The notes under the pieces were generated by a model that worked only from the letters and a program-made list of their open reading frames with translations, was not told where the DNA came from and searched no databases. Source: Bacteroidetes bacterium UBA1312 (lineage in GTDB: Bacteria > Bacteroidota > Bacteroidia > Chitinophagales > Chitinophagaceae). From it: DNA of 64,000 nt. Shown here piece after piece: positions 56,701-64,000 of the stretch (the first letter of the stretch is position 1; the number at the start of each line of letters is the position of its first letter). The position numbers were made by a program, and so were the translations under genes. The stretch is from NCBI GenBank assembly GCA_002307135.1, contig DBTQ01000010.1:213400-277399 (forward strand), written 5' to 3'.

Positions 56701-59700
56701 ATTGGTAGTTCCTGGTAAAGATCCACCGGGTCATTGGGAGGGAAGTTATTACCGCGTTGTGCGGTATAACCTACCGGCACACGCTGGGGCAATTCATCAC
56801 CACCAATTATGGGTTCATAGCTGGCTACGCCGCTGCTAATCACGCCTTTGCCATCATCTCTTTTGAGTGTATAAGCATATTTTTTACCATAAACGGCCGG
56901 GTTTCCCCCTGCCATGGCATCCCAGGAATCATAAAAACGAATGGTCTTTACCCGTTGTCCCCCACCCTTTTTCATTAGTCCGGGACTGGTGAGCCTTACT
57001 AATGCTTTTGTGTTGTCGGCATATTTTGCTTTAGATGCATTGATCATATTCGCTAATGGATTAGAGGCCATCTCGAACATTTCCTTAATGGAGTTTTTAA
57101 GGCCCGCAACGATATTGTCCATATCTGTAGCATCCGGGTCTGATCCCGGGAATAGTATTTGGGGTAAATTGTAGCGGCCTACATTCAGTGCTGCAAAAGT
57201 TACAGGGTTGGCAGAGGTACTGCTCCCTTGGATAGAACGGGCTGCTACTTTTACATAGCCGTAATCGCTGTTGGCATCATTGTTACAATAACCGACTGCC
57301 GCCACTTCTGCATAACCTTTGATGGGCTCAAATTTATTACCGGTCAATGCCACCGGGATATTGTAGTACAATAGGTTGGTTCCTTTCAGGTAATTGTCTG
57401 CAAAGCTCAGCTGGCTATTCTCCGCATCTTTACGGCGTTTAAAATAAAAGTAGAGGTTGGGCTGGCTCGGTGACATATAGAGCATATTCCCATTTCCAAA
57501 GGTGGTCGTATTGCCGAAACCTGCTATTTTAAACATTTCCATAGCCTCTTTGTTCTGCACATAAGCATAGTCATCCGACTCGTATTCGGGTTTGATGACA
57601 CCTCCTGAGGGCAGGTCAATTTCCGTTAATGACCAGGCGTTAGCATTGTCATTGGTGGTTGAAGCTTGCACTGTAAATGGAAATTCATAGTTGTTGAACT
57701 GGGTGTTATTGGGTTTGTACATACCCCAGCGGTCTTTGGCCGCATCGTCGTAATCGGGATTAACTGTGCTGTATTTAAAGGCATAAGCAGCAGACATATT
57801 GAGGTTGGATTTACCGTAGCGCACCTGTATTTTTTTCAAGGTCAATTTACCTGAACCGCTAACCGCATTGGGTACATTTTTACAAAGGCTGTAATCATAA
57901 GTAAAGAGTACCGTTTTGATCGGTTGTGCGGTAGCAGGGTTAGTAAAACGGTCGTGCTTATTGTATAAAACAATAGAATCCAATTTATAGGATTTACTTG
58001 CATTTACGTTGCCGGCTGCATTGTAAGGAGAGTCGTTATAAGAAGATGCTAAGCCGCCATTAATGATCCGATCCAAGACACCCTGGGCATCCTGCCGTAC
58101 CGACACATAGAATTCTGCTACATAGTTTTTGGTTTCAATGGAATGGAGCATCCATTGCTCGCGAGACCCAATGATATAGGATGCTTTGTCGTCTTTTTTG
58201 TCGGTTTTATAACCGGGCATGTATTGTGCTTTGCCGGATTGTATGGGTGAACGCCAGCGGTAATCGGCACTTTTGCGGCTGTAATTGAATTTGGTATAAG
58301 TACCCAAATCATCATCTGAGATGCCATTACCTGTTACATCGACATAATCTGTAGAGAGTACCGAAGTGAGTAAATGGGCTGTGGTATAGGTAGGCGTAAC
58401 GGTGGAAGAATAAAAATGGTCTAATCCCTTACCGTTGTTCTTGCTGTCATCCACTCCTGCATTATAGCCAACCAGGTATTTACCCATGTCCACAGGGTTG
58501 TCGGAGCTGGTGGTATCCACTGCAAACGTAGCTTCCCGCTGCACATTATTGACTACAGGCAAGCCATAAACATATCGTCTGCCATCTTTTTGGTTTTGGA
58601 CTATCTCCGTAACCTGGTTGGTTTTTCTTTTTAATCGTTGCCCCGCTTTTTTTGTAACACGGGCAATGGTATCTTTATGGACAAGGGGGTAATTTTTGAA
58701 GCCGGTTGTATCTTTATAAGAATACAGTTGTTTGCCATCCAATAAAACAGCAGTGTCATCGTCAGAACCGGATATGGTATAAATATGGTTTGAACGGACA
58801 ATCCTGGTATTGGCACCTGTTTTGCTGAGCGGGAGGCTGGCAACATCTTCCGGTTTTACAACCGTACTGTTGGCATAAGCATTTAGATAGGTTTCGTTGT
58901 TTTGAGTCAGTTCCCCTGCTTCTTTAAAATAAATATCCTCATTGTACCCTGTTACCGGCCTTTTTTGAAATTTACGGTAGTAGTTGGAATTCTCCCAGGG
59001 ACCGGACTCTGATTTAGTATTTGATATAGTTACTTCCCCCCCTATTTCAAAAGCATTGCCTAAGCCTGCCTCTATTGCACCTTCTTTAGAATTTTGTGAA
59101 CCCTTGGTAACCGGGTCATACACACTACCTATATCGTTGCGGAATGGGCGAAAAGAGCCACCTGTACCCTGGCCACTGACATTATAGACGTCATAGGTAA
59201 GGTTCGACTGGGGCAGGAGCTGCATGGTGGTATTGTACATACCGTCTTTTTCCCTGGAAAAATCCAGCAGGTCATTATCCGTTGCATTGGCCAGGTTAAA
59301 ATAACCATAACCTTGTCTGGAACCATCTAAGTCATATTTGATGGTATTGATAGAGCCTGCAATTTTTCCATTAAAATATAAACCAAAAACTTCTCCCCCC
59401 AATTTTAATTGCCCACCTACTGTGTTCATATAAGAAGGGTTGGTAATGGCAGCCGTATAGTTTTGTGTGCCAATGGGTACTGATGTTCCTGTGGACATAG
59501 ACACACTGTTATTGGTGCCGTTTTGCCTGAGCGATACGCCAGCACTAAATCCTGCGCTACGTCTTAAACTCGTACGTGGACTATAGGTTCCTCCATAGTT
59601 AAGGTTGAAGCTACCACTTGCGGCCATGTCTTTGCTCACGGTTTGTGATGCGCCAACGCCAATTGTTGTATTATAGTCTATGGATGCTCCCGCCTGAGAG

Positions 59701-60290
59701 CCTACGGAAGCCCCAACATTGAGCCCCGCCGATATCATCAATAATTTGGTATTCACCCCTGCCGATGCCGTAAAGTCAACACTTACGCCCCGGTAATTAC
59801 TGATGTTCAGGTAACCACCGAGTGATGCACCAATGCTGATATTGGGATCACCCACCCCACCTAATTCTATGCCACCTTCCAATCCTATTTTCTTATTGAT
59901 CTCCGGTTTGATGTTCATTTCCTTTTCAATGGTATCCCCATTGAACTCATCAGGCAGTCCCCGTACGGTTCTGTTGATTGCACCTGGGTTTATGTTCCAG
60001 CCCAAGCCGACCCAACTCGCTTCCTGATCCATGGTAACTCCTCCATGATAGGAGATGTTGATGGGATAGCCTTCCACATCCATCAACGGGATGTTATAGA
60101 CAAAGTCGCCGGTAAACAGATCAACCATGTCGGTAGTGCCCACCGGCTCAAAGCTGGAGATTTCGGGCTGTACAGGGCCCGATGAAAGGGCAGATGCCAG
60201 TGTTGGGGTGATGAGTTCCAATAGCATGATGCTGAGCAGCATCCAGGATATTCTTTTTTGTTGTCTTTTTTCTAATAAAATACGTATCAT
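53757..60290 (-). CDS. Giant YD-shell protein with carbohydrate-binding-like domain
   Basis: A 2177-residue exported protein. After a hydrophobic N-terminal segment (about 15-34) comes the conserved start of Bacteroidota YD/SpvB-like proteins: VGTTDMVDLFTGDFVYNIPLMDVEGYPINISYHGG, then QEASWVGLGWNINPGA. The middle is beta-rich with many Gly, Ser and Asn. About 1925-2114 resembles a jelly-roll carbohydrate-binding domain (YESFEDYALL, AHTGTYSLKVSS, GWQQFEVTF, YYYDDIRLYP). Two YD units end the protein (FVYDPITRKLMATLDENNY, FYEYDAEGNLVRTKKE). No toxin tip is seen. It probably forms a shell or partner for the 3406-residue protein, by analogy with the TcB/TcC split of Tc toxins. Confidence 0.7.
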   Translation of the reverse strand: MIRILLEKRQQKRISWMLLSIMLLELITPTLASALSSGPVQPEISSFEPVGTTDMVDLFTGDFVYNIPLMDVEGYPINISYHGGVTMDQEASWVGLGWNINPGAINRTVRGLPDEFNGDTIEKEMNIKPEINKKIGLEGGIELGGVGDPNISIGASLGGYLNISNYRGVSVDFTASAGVNTKLLMISAGLNVGASVGSQAGASIDYNTTIGVGASQTVSKDMAASGSFNLNYGGTYSPRTSLRRSAGFSAGVSLRQNGTNNSVSMSTGTSVPIGTQNYTAAITNPSYMNTVGGQLKLGGEVFGLYFNGKIAGSINTIKYDLDGSRQGYGYFNLANATDNDLLDFSREKDGMYNTTMQLLPQSNLTYDVYNVSGQGTGGSFRPFRNDIGSVYDPVTKGSQNSKEGAIEAGLGNAFEIGGEVTISNTKSESGPWENSNYYRKFQKRPVTGYNEDIYFKEAGELTQNNETYLNAYANSTVVKPEDVASLPLSKTGANTRIVRSNHIYTISGSDDDTAVLLDGKQLYSYKDTTGFKNYPLVHKDTIARVTKKAGQRLKRKTNQVTEIVQNQKDGRRYVYGLPVVNNVQREATFAVDTTSSDNPVDMGKYLVGYNAGVDDSKNNGKGLDHFYSSTVTPTYTTAHLLTSVLSTDYVDVTGNGISDDDLGTYTKFNYSRKSADYRWRSPIQSGKAQYMPGYKTDKKDDKASYIIGSREQWMLHSIETKNYVAEFYVSVRQDAQGVLDRIINGGLASSYNDSPYNAAGNVNASKSYKLDSIVLYNKHDRFTNPATAQPIKTVLFTYDYSLCKNVPNAVSGSGKLTLKKIQVRYGKSNLNMSAAYAFKYSTVNPDYDDAAKDRWGMYKPNNTQFNNYEFPFTVQASTTNDNANAWSLTEIDLPSGGVIKPEYESDDYAYVQNKEAMEMFKIAGFGNTTTFGNGNMLYMSPSQPNLYFYFKRRKDAENSQLSFADNYLKGTNLLYYNIPVALTGNKFEPIKGYAEVAAVGYCNNDANSDYGYVKVAARSIQGSSTSANPVTFAALNVGRYNLPQILFPGSDPDATDMDNIVAGLKNSIKEMFEMASNPLANMINASKAKYADNTKALVRLTSPGLMKKGGGQRVKTIRFYDSWDAMAGGNPAVYGKKYAYTLKRDDGKGVISSGVASYEPIIGGDELPQRVPVGYTAQRGNNFPPNDPVDLYQELPIGESFYPGGVVGYSNVVVSSINSDVGRSAQTQDISGFYTAKDFPIQASASAINSPAPKRDFSITDITIEQETTQGFSMVFNDMHGKPRNTEHWLIKPADTIRGKELLNMQKYEYLTSAGQLSNTVPVFDRNASAGKLSVATHTMGIETDLTTDSRIRTENTSTSSVSLNFNSFFVGPFFIPILMGYPFTYDNNVYFRCATTTKVTQQYGILSKVISNNEGAVTEVHNEVFDQNTGNALVTSVNNEFNDREYNVSYPAYWAYKELGPAYENFDLRDTFTNNVLIDTFGVYAKRFVNYNPSFSTQYLLPSNMPVARIQIDEEMPKFKLGDEMLLSSTASSVPIKTWTMGYTSDSLHCYLILATREPYKTGSFWSLGSSYSKVAYRVTRSGNKNRLGETIQSYSTADSSNIFPYLKNNLTNLISLNAQTYKHNLNQVYAANQVSDSLNPFTTGKVGIYRPEQQILNLKKRSYTGGTTRNAGLFGSASYWQTEQDKFYAYCPDSVVCISECPYYCPNAIDTLKLTYLGGDSMRVNFTPHLSDNCHSPNFYFTFPAPVSASPYVTLTATYAFSNNSPGSFVLHSANLVGVPAGYNIFANPVNFHILYNNGCCYSDFYITFNGANFGIQNVYYNYPVVTNTYVSSPSYTFLSSLSVITPYRIRKKILLGNVGHYDGTDLENWVKTQQVTKYNWFGQELENKEEGIGYNAAIYGYNQQLPICVAKNARHSDVLYESFEDYALLKARPDKNKSYMPLMYSPFEPFFKATTVLDSSYQVGTLAATPSSLGANITKEDAHTGTYSLKVSSALVASLNATDTGMAAGYSFKMFAPRKYVASLWLKSTTAITDARSGYTPSGLYVTMDTAAAGGPGAGGAAFKFISFVAKSNIIDGWQQFEVTFDAPPGYKNFQLQLIGGYYYDDIRLYPFGSNSKGFVYDPITRKLMATLDENNYATFYEYDAEGNLVRTKKETEKGILTITESRSTHHKSN

Positions 60291-60302
60291 AATCAGGTTA
60301 TT

Positions 60303-60854
60303 TTATTTTAAGCTTGAAGTCAGGTTGAAGGTTATGGTGTCTTTGGAGAAGACCCGATCCACAAATACCAGTTTGGGTTCGCTATGGTCTTTCTTTTTAT
60401 GGATCAATTTGTAACCGACATTGATGGTTTCAAAAGGAAAGGCGTTGTAGTTGTTTTCGAAGGCATAATAAACCGGGTAGTTGATGTCGGTTCCTGTTTG
60501 GAGATAGATTTCATTTTTCGCTCCGTTTAATAGGTACTCGTTGTATATGTTGTATTGATCGATGTCGGAACAGAGTTTCCTTAAGGGACTGAAGTTGTCT
60601 TTCATGTTGATGACCATGATGCTTAGTTTGATGTTTTTATCTGCCCTGTTTCTGTGTTTTTTACTACCCGCCGTGTCTTGTGGCAGGAGGTATATTTTAT
60701 ATTTCAGCCAATCAACCGAGTATTCCGCAATTTGCTTTTTGGTGTTGTTGGTAGTAACGTGTTTGTTACTGCCACATGCAGCAGCAATGAGCAACCAGCA
60801 AAGGGTTAGGTAGCTCCAATGTTTCGACGATATTTTGTTGTTGAATGGGTTCAT
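60303..60854 (-). CDS. Lipoprotein of the RHS operon
   Basis: A 183-residue lipoprotein: hydrophobic LTLCWLLIAAAC with predicted lipidated Cys27 followed by GSNKHVTTNN. The mature part is alpha/beta (VDWLKYKIYLLPQDTAG; YNAFPFETINVGYKLIHKKKDHSEPKLVFVD). No family is recognised. Spaced 12 bp before the 2177-residue protein gene and 3 bp after the upstream gene, it is clearly operonic and may anchor the complex to the outer membrane. Confidence 0.6.
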   Translation of the reverse strand: MNPFNNKISSKHWSYLTLCWLLIAAACGSNKHVTTNNTKKQIAEYSVDWLKYKIYLLPQDTAGSKKHRNRADKNIKLSIMVINMKDNFSPLRKLCSDIDQYNIYNEYLLNGAKNEIYLQTGTDINYPVYYAFENNYNAFPFETINVGYKLIHKKKDHSEPKLVFVDRVFSKDTITFNLTSSLK

Positions 60855-60857
60855 TTT

Positions 60858-62003
60858 TTATTTGATCAGTTCCGGATTGATGTATCGGATAGGTAGTTTG
60901 AAGGTTTCCCCTTTGCTGTTGACTATTTCGAGTTCATATTTATTCATGTGTTTCAATTGGTCTTTCAGATCGATCTCTAACCTATTGTCACCCAAAACTG
61001 CTTTGAGCTCTTTGTCTTTTATTTTAATCACTTTGCCTTTGTCACTTCTTAGTGTGAGTGATAAGGTTTCTTCATTTTTTTCATCGAGCACATATTTGAT
61101 TTTGATAACACCCACTGCATTGTAGATGGTTTGGCTGCGCTCGTTGCGTATGTCCACAAAGAAGCTTTCGTGTGGCAGGGCTTTGAGTTCGGAGTCTTCG
61201 ATGATGGTAAATTTCCATACTTCGGAGCCACCGAGCAGGATGCCTTTGTAGTAGGCATCAACGGTCCATACATAGGGCTGAAATTTAACCAAGGGTCTTG
61301 CCGTTACCGGATAAACCGTACCTGTTGCCATGACGTGGTTGTCCTGATACATGGGGTTGTTGCGGGTTATGGCGTTTTGTGGGTTTTGTCCTTGTTTTTG
61401 TTCTGCTACTCGGATACGGTAGGTCAGTTCACTGGCGAAGGGATAGTTGACTACCCAGGAGAGCATGGGGTTGTAGTCATAGATCTTAGCATCGTTTTCA
61501 GGGTCAACGAGGTTGATGAGGAAGATGTCATTGACGGTTTGATAGACACAGGCATCGGGGTCTCCCGCGGGTAGGGTTTCTCCTGTGTTTTTGAGTGCTA
61601 CGCTCACACAGTATTCGTAGGTGCCTTGCGGTAGTTTGCCGTAGTTAAAGAAGAGTTCTTTGAGTGCATTGTCCGAAAAGGTCCATGCCGGTGCGGGTAT
61701 GGTGGTGCGGCTAATGGTGGTGATGCCGGGTTGCAGACTGGTGGTGTATTTATAGGTGAACATCATTGCCGAGCGCCTGTATTGCAGGTGCCCTGTTATT
61801 TCGGCTTGCACGGTTTTGCCTTTCTGGTTGTTGATCCGGTAGTTGAAGGCGTTGTCTGCATTGAGCTCGATGCCATCTACCATGGATAGGTCAACGGTGA
61901 TGCCGCTGAACTGGGCATGGGCTGGATGTGCTGTGATGAGTAGCAGCAGTAGTAGCGGTAATAGCCGAAGGGCTTTAGGCCAATGGTGGTGGTGTGCTGT
62001 CAT
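60858..62003 (-). CDS. Exported protein with Fn3-like domains, RHS operon
   Basis: A 381-residue protein with a signal peptide (LRLLPLLLLLLITAHPAHAQ) preceded by a four-histidine run. At 170-280 the sequence LVDPENDAKIYDYNPMLSWVVNYPF...YRIRVAEQ...YVWTVDAYYKGILLGGSEVWKFTI is typical of a fibronectin type III-like domain. The C-terminus (LSLTLRSDKGKVIKIKDKELKAVL) is beta-rich. Possible role as an adaptor of the surface complex; no named family. Confidence 0.6.
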   Translation of the reverse strand: MTAHHHHWPKALRLLPLLLLLLITAHPAHAQFSGITVDLSMVDGIELNADNAFNYRINNQKGKTVQAEITGHLQYRRSAMMFTYKYTTSLQPGITTISRTTIPAPAWTFSDNALKELFFNYGKLPQGTYEYCVSVALKNTGETLPAGDPDACVYQTVNDIFLINLVDPENDAKIYDYNPMLSWVVNYPFASELTYRIRVAEQKQGQNPQNAITRNNPMYQDNHVMATGTVYPVTARPLVKFQPYVWTVDAYYKGILLGGSEVWKFTIIEDSELKALPHESFFVDIRNERSQTIYNAVGVIKIKYVLDEKNEETLSLTLRSDKGKVIKIKDKELKAVLGDNRLEIDLKDQLKHMNKYELEIVNSKGETFKLPIRYINPELIK

Positions 62004-62040
62004 TTTTTTGGTTTTACGATTCGTTTATTTTTTTGTTCGA

Positions 62041-62118
62041 TAGGCGATGCCTATGGTTGTATTTCTTTGTTTCGACGGGCGGTGCCCATCGCTATGGTAT
62101 TAAGCCCTTTCAGGGCTT
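62041..62118 (-). repeat. REP-like element with three small palindromes
   Basis: TAGGC/GCCTA (62041-62053), GGGC/GCCC (62077-62087) and AAGCCCT/AGGGCTT (62102-62118) form three consecutive hairpins. The first two units share a repeated context (ATGG upstream, TTCG downstream, inverted). This resembles REP/BIME-type dispersed palindromes of Bacteroidota genomes. No RAYT transposase is visible in the window. Confidence 0.5.
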
Positions 62119-62156
62119 GTGTTATGTGTGTTGGTGTTGTGTGGTACATTGTTTTT

Positions 62157-62227
62157 CATCTTATGTTTTTGATCTTGTGTTTTTGATCTTGTGTCTTTCA
62201 TCTTGTGTCTTTCATCTATTTGTCTTT
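62157..62227. repeat. 14-bp tandem repeat, about five units
   Basis: Units of the form (C/G)ATCTTGTGTCTTT start at 62157, 62171, 62185, 62199 and 62213, with one or two differences each; the last is one base longer and runs over the stop codon of the outer-membrane gene. The repeat lies between the first two visible genes of the RHS operon. Confidence 0.75.
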
Positions 62228-64000
62228 GGTGTTACTGCTTTTAAATTGCCAGTTGATGCCGAGTTGTCCGGCATAGAGTTCTGTGGTCGGGTCTGTTTGT
62301 TTGGTTTTATAGGTAGCATAGCGCAGCAGGATGCGTATGGCTAATGGTTTGTGTTGAAATTTATAGGCTACACCTAGGGTGCTGGATATGCGTTGTATGC
62401 CCCAGCTGCAAAAGCTGAGGTCCGGGTTGTAGGATAGGTGAACGGTGGGTGTTATTTGTTTGCCTACTCCTGCACTGATCACATAGCTGCTGATCATGCC
62501 TGTGCCGTCGGCATAGTTGACGGGGAGTTCTATTCTGCCAACGCTGCCGTTGACGGATATGGCTGGACAGGTGTAACTGTAGCTAACTTGGGCTGTCGAA
62601 GAAATATAATGCAGGGTGTCGGAGCTGCTGCTGTTTTTGTTGAAGAGTATGGTGAAGCGATGGATTTGTTTGTTGCGTTTGAGTTGGTAGCTGCCTCTGC
62701 CGATCCATACTTCGCCGAGCATGGGGCGTTGCGGGATGTTGAAGGTGTCGGTATAGGACCGGAAGGTCGAGTAGGGTTTGTAGGAAAAGCTGAGGTTCGG
62801 GTATCTTTTGGAGTGTGTTTTGGCATCGATGCCCCATTTCTGGCTGATGCCTGTGCTGGAGAAGTTTTGCTGGATAAGGTAGTTGTAGTCCACGTTTATA
62901 CTGAGGAAGGATCGGAAGAGTTCTATGCCTGTGCCTAGGGTGTAGCGTTCTGTGGCTGTTTTGACATAGGGCAGTACGTTGTTTTCAAAGGATTTGCCGA
63001 GGTGTTCCCAGGCGGCTTTAAGGTCGAGGGCTATTTGGGGTATATGGTAGTCCAAGGTGGCATTGATGGCATCATGATCGAGATCCAGGTAGTTGTTTTG
63101 GCCTGCTTTGTAGGAGCTGGCGAGTTCTGTGTGGATGAGGAGTGTTTTGTTGATGAGGCCTTCATATACTAAGGAGCCTATATGGGTAGGTGATGTAAAA
63201 CTAGGATAGGCTACACCGGCATTACCTATAAAACTCTGGTCTTTGAGCATCGTCCGGCTGGGGGTGTTGCCATTGTAGAGGAGGCTTATTTTGTGGTTCT
63301 TGAGGTTTTTGCTGTCTAAGCGAAGGAGCATGGTGCTGTAGCGGTCGATACTGCCATCGCGGGAGGCGTATTCTGCACTGCCGGCCGATACGCCAACTTT
63401 GGCGATGCCGATGTCATAGCCAAGGCTGAGGCCTTTGAGGGTTTGACCGGCCATGGTGTAGTCCGATTCGTATTTGTTGATGATGCCCAGGTCAAAGTTG
63501 GTGAGACCGGTTACAAAGCCTTTGACCTGACCTTCGGGCAGGAGGGCTGCCGCGGCTTTGCTCATGTCTTTATAGCTGGGGTCTTTCTGGTCTAGTTTGG
63601 CGAGTTTGCTGTAGTTGGTCGCGGAGTCCAGGGTGTTTTGGTTGTTGTATTTGGCTAATAGGGTTCGGTATTTTTCTATTTTTTGTTCTAAGGCAAGGAT
63701 TTTGGCGTATTTTTCTGCTATGTCTTTGCGGTTTTTGTCGAGCTTGGCTTTTTTCTCTCTGAGGGCTTTGGCGGCGGTAGTGGTATCGGCTGTATGCTCC
63801 AATTGATTGGTCGCGGATTTGATTAATCCTGCGGTGTCTTTTATACTAGGTAAACCGGCTATTAGTTTGTTGACATCTCCGTTGCTTGCTGTCAGGGCTT
63901 GGGGATCTAGGTTGTATTCTTTACTGAGACCTTGGAGCATGGCCGTTTTTTGTTGTTCCAGTTGGTTGGCATAGTTGCCATAGACTTGATCGAGGCCTTG
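62216..64000 (-). CDS. Outer-membrane beta-barrel-like protein, N-terminus cut by window
   Basis: The frame is open to the right edge: an internal ATG at 63940 is not the start, because 20 further codons (QGLDQVYGNYANQLEQQKTA) continue to base 64000. The visible N-terminal part is a coiled coil (KALREKKAKLDKNRKDIAEKYAKILALEQKIEKY), and from about residue 150 on there are alternating amphipathic strands with aromatic ends typical of an outer-membrane barrel, ending GQLGINWQFKSSNTKDK. It is the first visible gene of the RHS operon and could be the export pore or anchor of the complex. No family is named with confidence. Confidence 0.6.
   Translation of the reverse strand, partial: QGLDQVYGNYANQLEQQKTAMLQGLSKEYNLDPQALTASNGDVNKLIAGLPSIKDTAGLIKSATNQLEHTADTTTAAKALREKKAKLDKNRKDIAEKYAKILALEQKIEKYRTLLAKYNNQNTLDSATNYSKLAKLDQKDPSYKDMSKAAAALLPEGQVKGFVTGLTNFDLGIINKYESDYTMAGQTLKGLSLGYDIGIAKVGVSAGSAEYASRDGSIDRYSTMLLRLDSKNLKNHKISLLYNGNTPSRTMLKDQSFIGNAGVAYPSFTSPTHIGSLVYEGLINKTLLIHTELASSYKAGQNNYLDLDHDAINATLDYHIPQIALDLKAAWEHLGKSFENNVLPYVKTATERYTLGTGIELFRSFLSINVDYNYLIQQNFSSTGISQKWGIDAKTHSKRYPNLSFSYKPYSTFRSYTDTFNIPQRPMLGEVWIGRGSYQLKRNKQIHRFTILFNKNSSSSDTLHYISSTAQVSYSYTCPAISVNGSVGRIELPVNYADGTGMISSYVISAGVGKQITPTVHLSYNPDLSFCSWGIQRISSTLGVAYKFQHKPLAIRILLRYATYKTKQTDPTTELYAGQLGINWQFKSSNTKDK

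Noticed and set aside
62157..62227. CRISPR-like array
   Set aside because: The repeats are contiguous 14-bp units without spacers and no cas gene is visible.

Overview
The window looks like a Bacteroidota genome, most likely of the Chitinophagales/Sphingobacteriales type. The evidence is the DUF4133/DUF4134-type transfer genes, lipoproteins with a Bacteroidota-style lipobox followed by acidic or polar residues, starts without Shine-Dalgarno sequences, a TAnnTTTG-like promoter box, and very large YD/RHS proteins. No rRNA, tRNA, CRISPR array, integrase or replication initiator is visible. Layout: (1) 1-14.3 kb, minus strand: the transfer operon of a conjugative element (ICE or large plasmid), running traE, DUF1896-like, methylase-helicase, traF, two paralogous unknowns, traG ATPase, three tandem TraI/'TerB-like' paralogues, and traJ, which leaves the window at base 1. 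(2) 14.6-28.2 kb: AT-rich cargo. It holds small secreted proteins, a truncated ECF sigma factor, a membrane LytTR regulator, then a defence-like island: a three-gene operon (Mrr-like nuclease, PD-(D/E)XK nuclease, DUF2971), a GIY-YIG protein, and a 1357-residue STAND-like ATPase whose layout recalls eukaryotic SAMD9. (3) 28.4-35.4 kb, plus strand: ssb, DUF932 and a PRTRC gene cluster ending in a clear terminator. (4) 36-41.4 kb: toprim primase, a probable oriT hairpin, mobilisation accessory protein, relaxase and VirD4-like coupling protein. Together with the transfer operon these supply DNA processing and the conjugative channel.

(5) 41.4-64 kb, minus strand: a lipoprotein gene and then one long operon, read from the right edge leftward. 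It runs an outer-membrane barrel protein (cut by the window), an Fn3-like secreted protein, a lipoprotein, a 2177-residue YD-shell protein, a periplasmic protein, a 3406-residue RHS protein with a C-terminal JAB/MPN-like putative toxin domain, and a small overlapping lipoprotein that is the probable immunity protein. The toxin domain and immunity gene are visibly more AT-rich than the RHS core, as expected for an exchangeable polymorphic-toxin tip. It cannot be decided from this window whether this operon is cargo of the conjugative element or flanking chromosome.

The strongest candidates for undescribed biology are the SAMD9-like ATPase with its neighbours, the three-gene nuclease operon flanked by a duplicated LytTR gene end, and the two-giant-protein RHS delivery operon.
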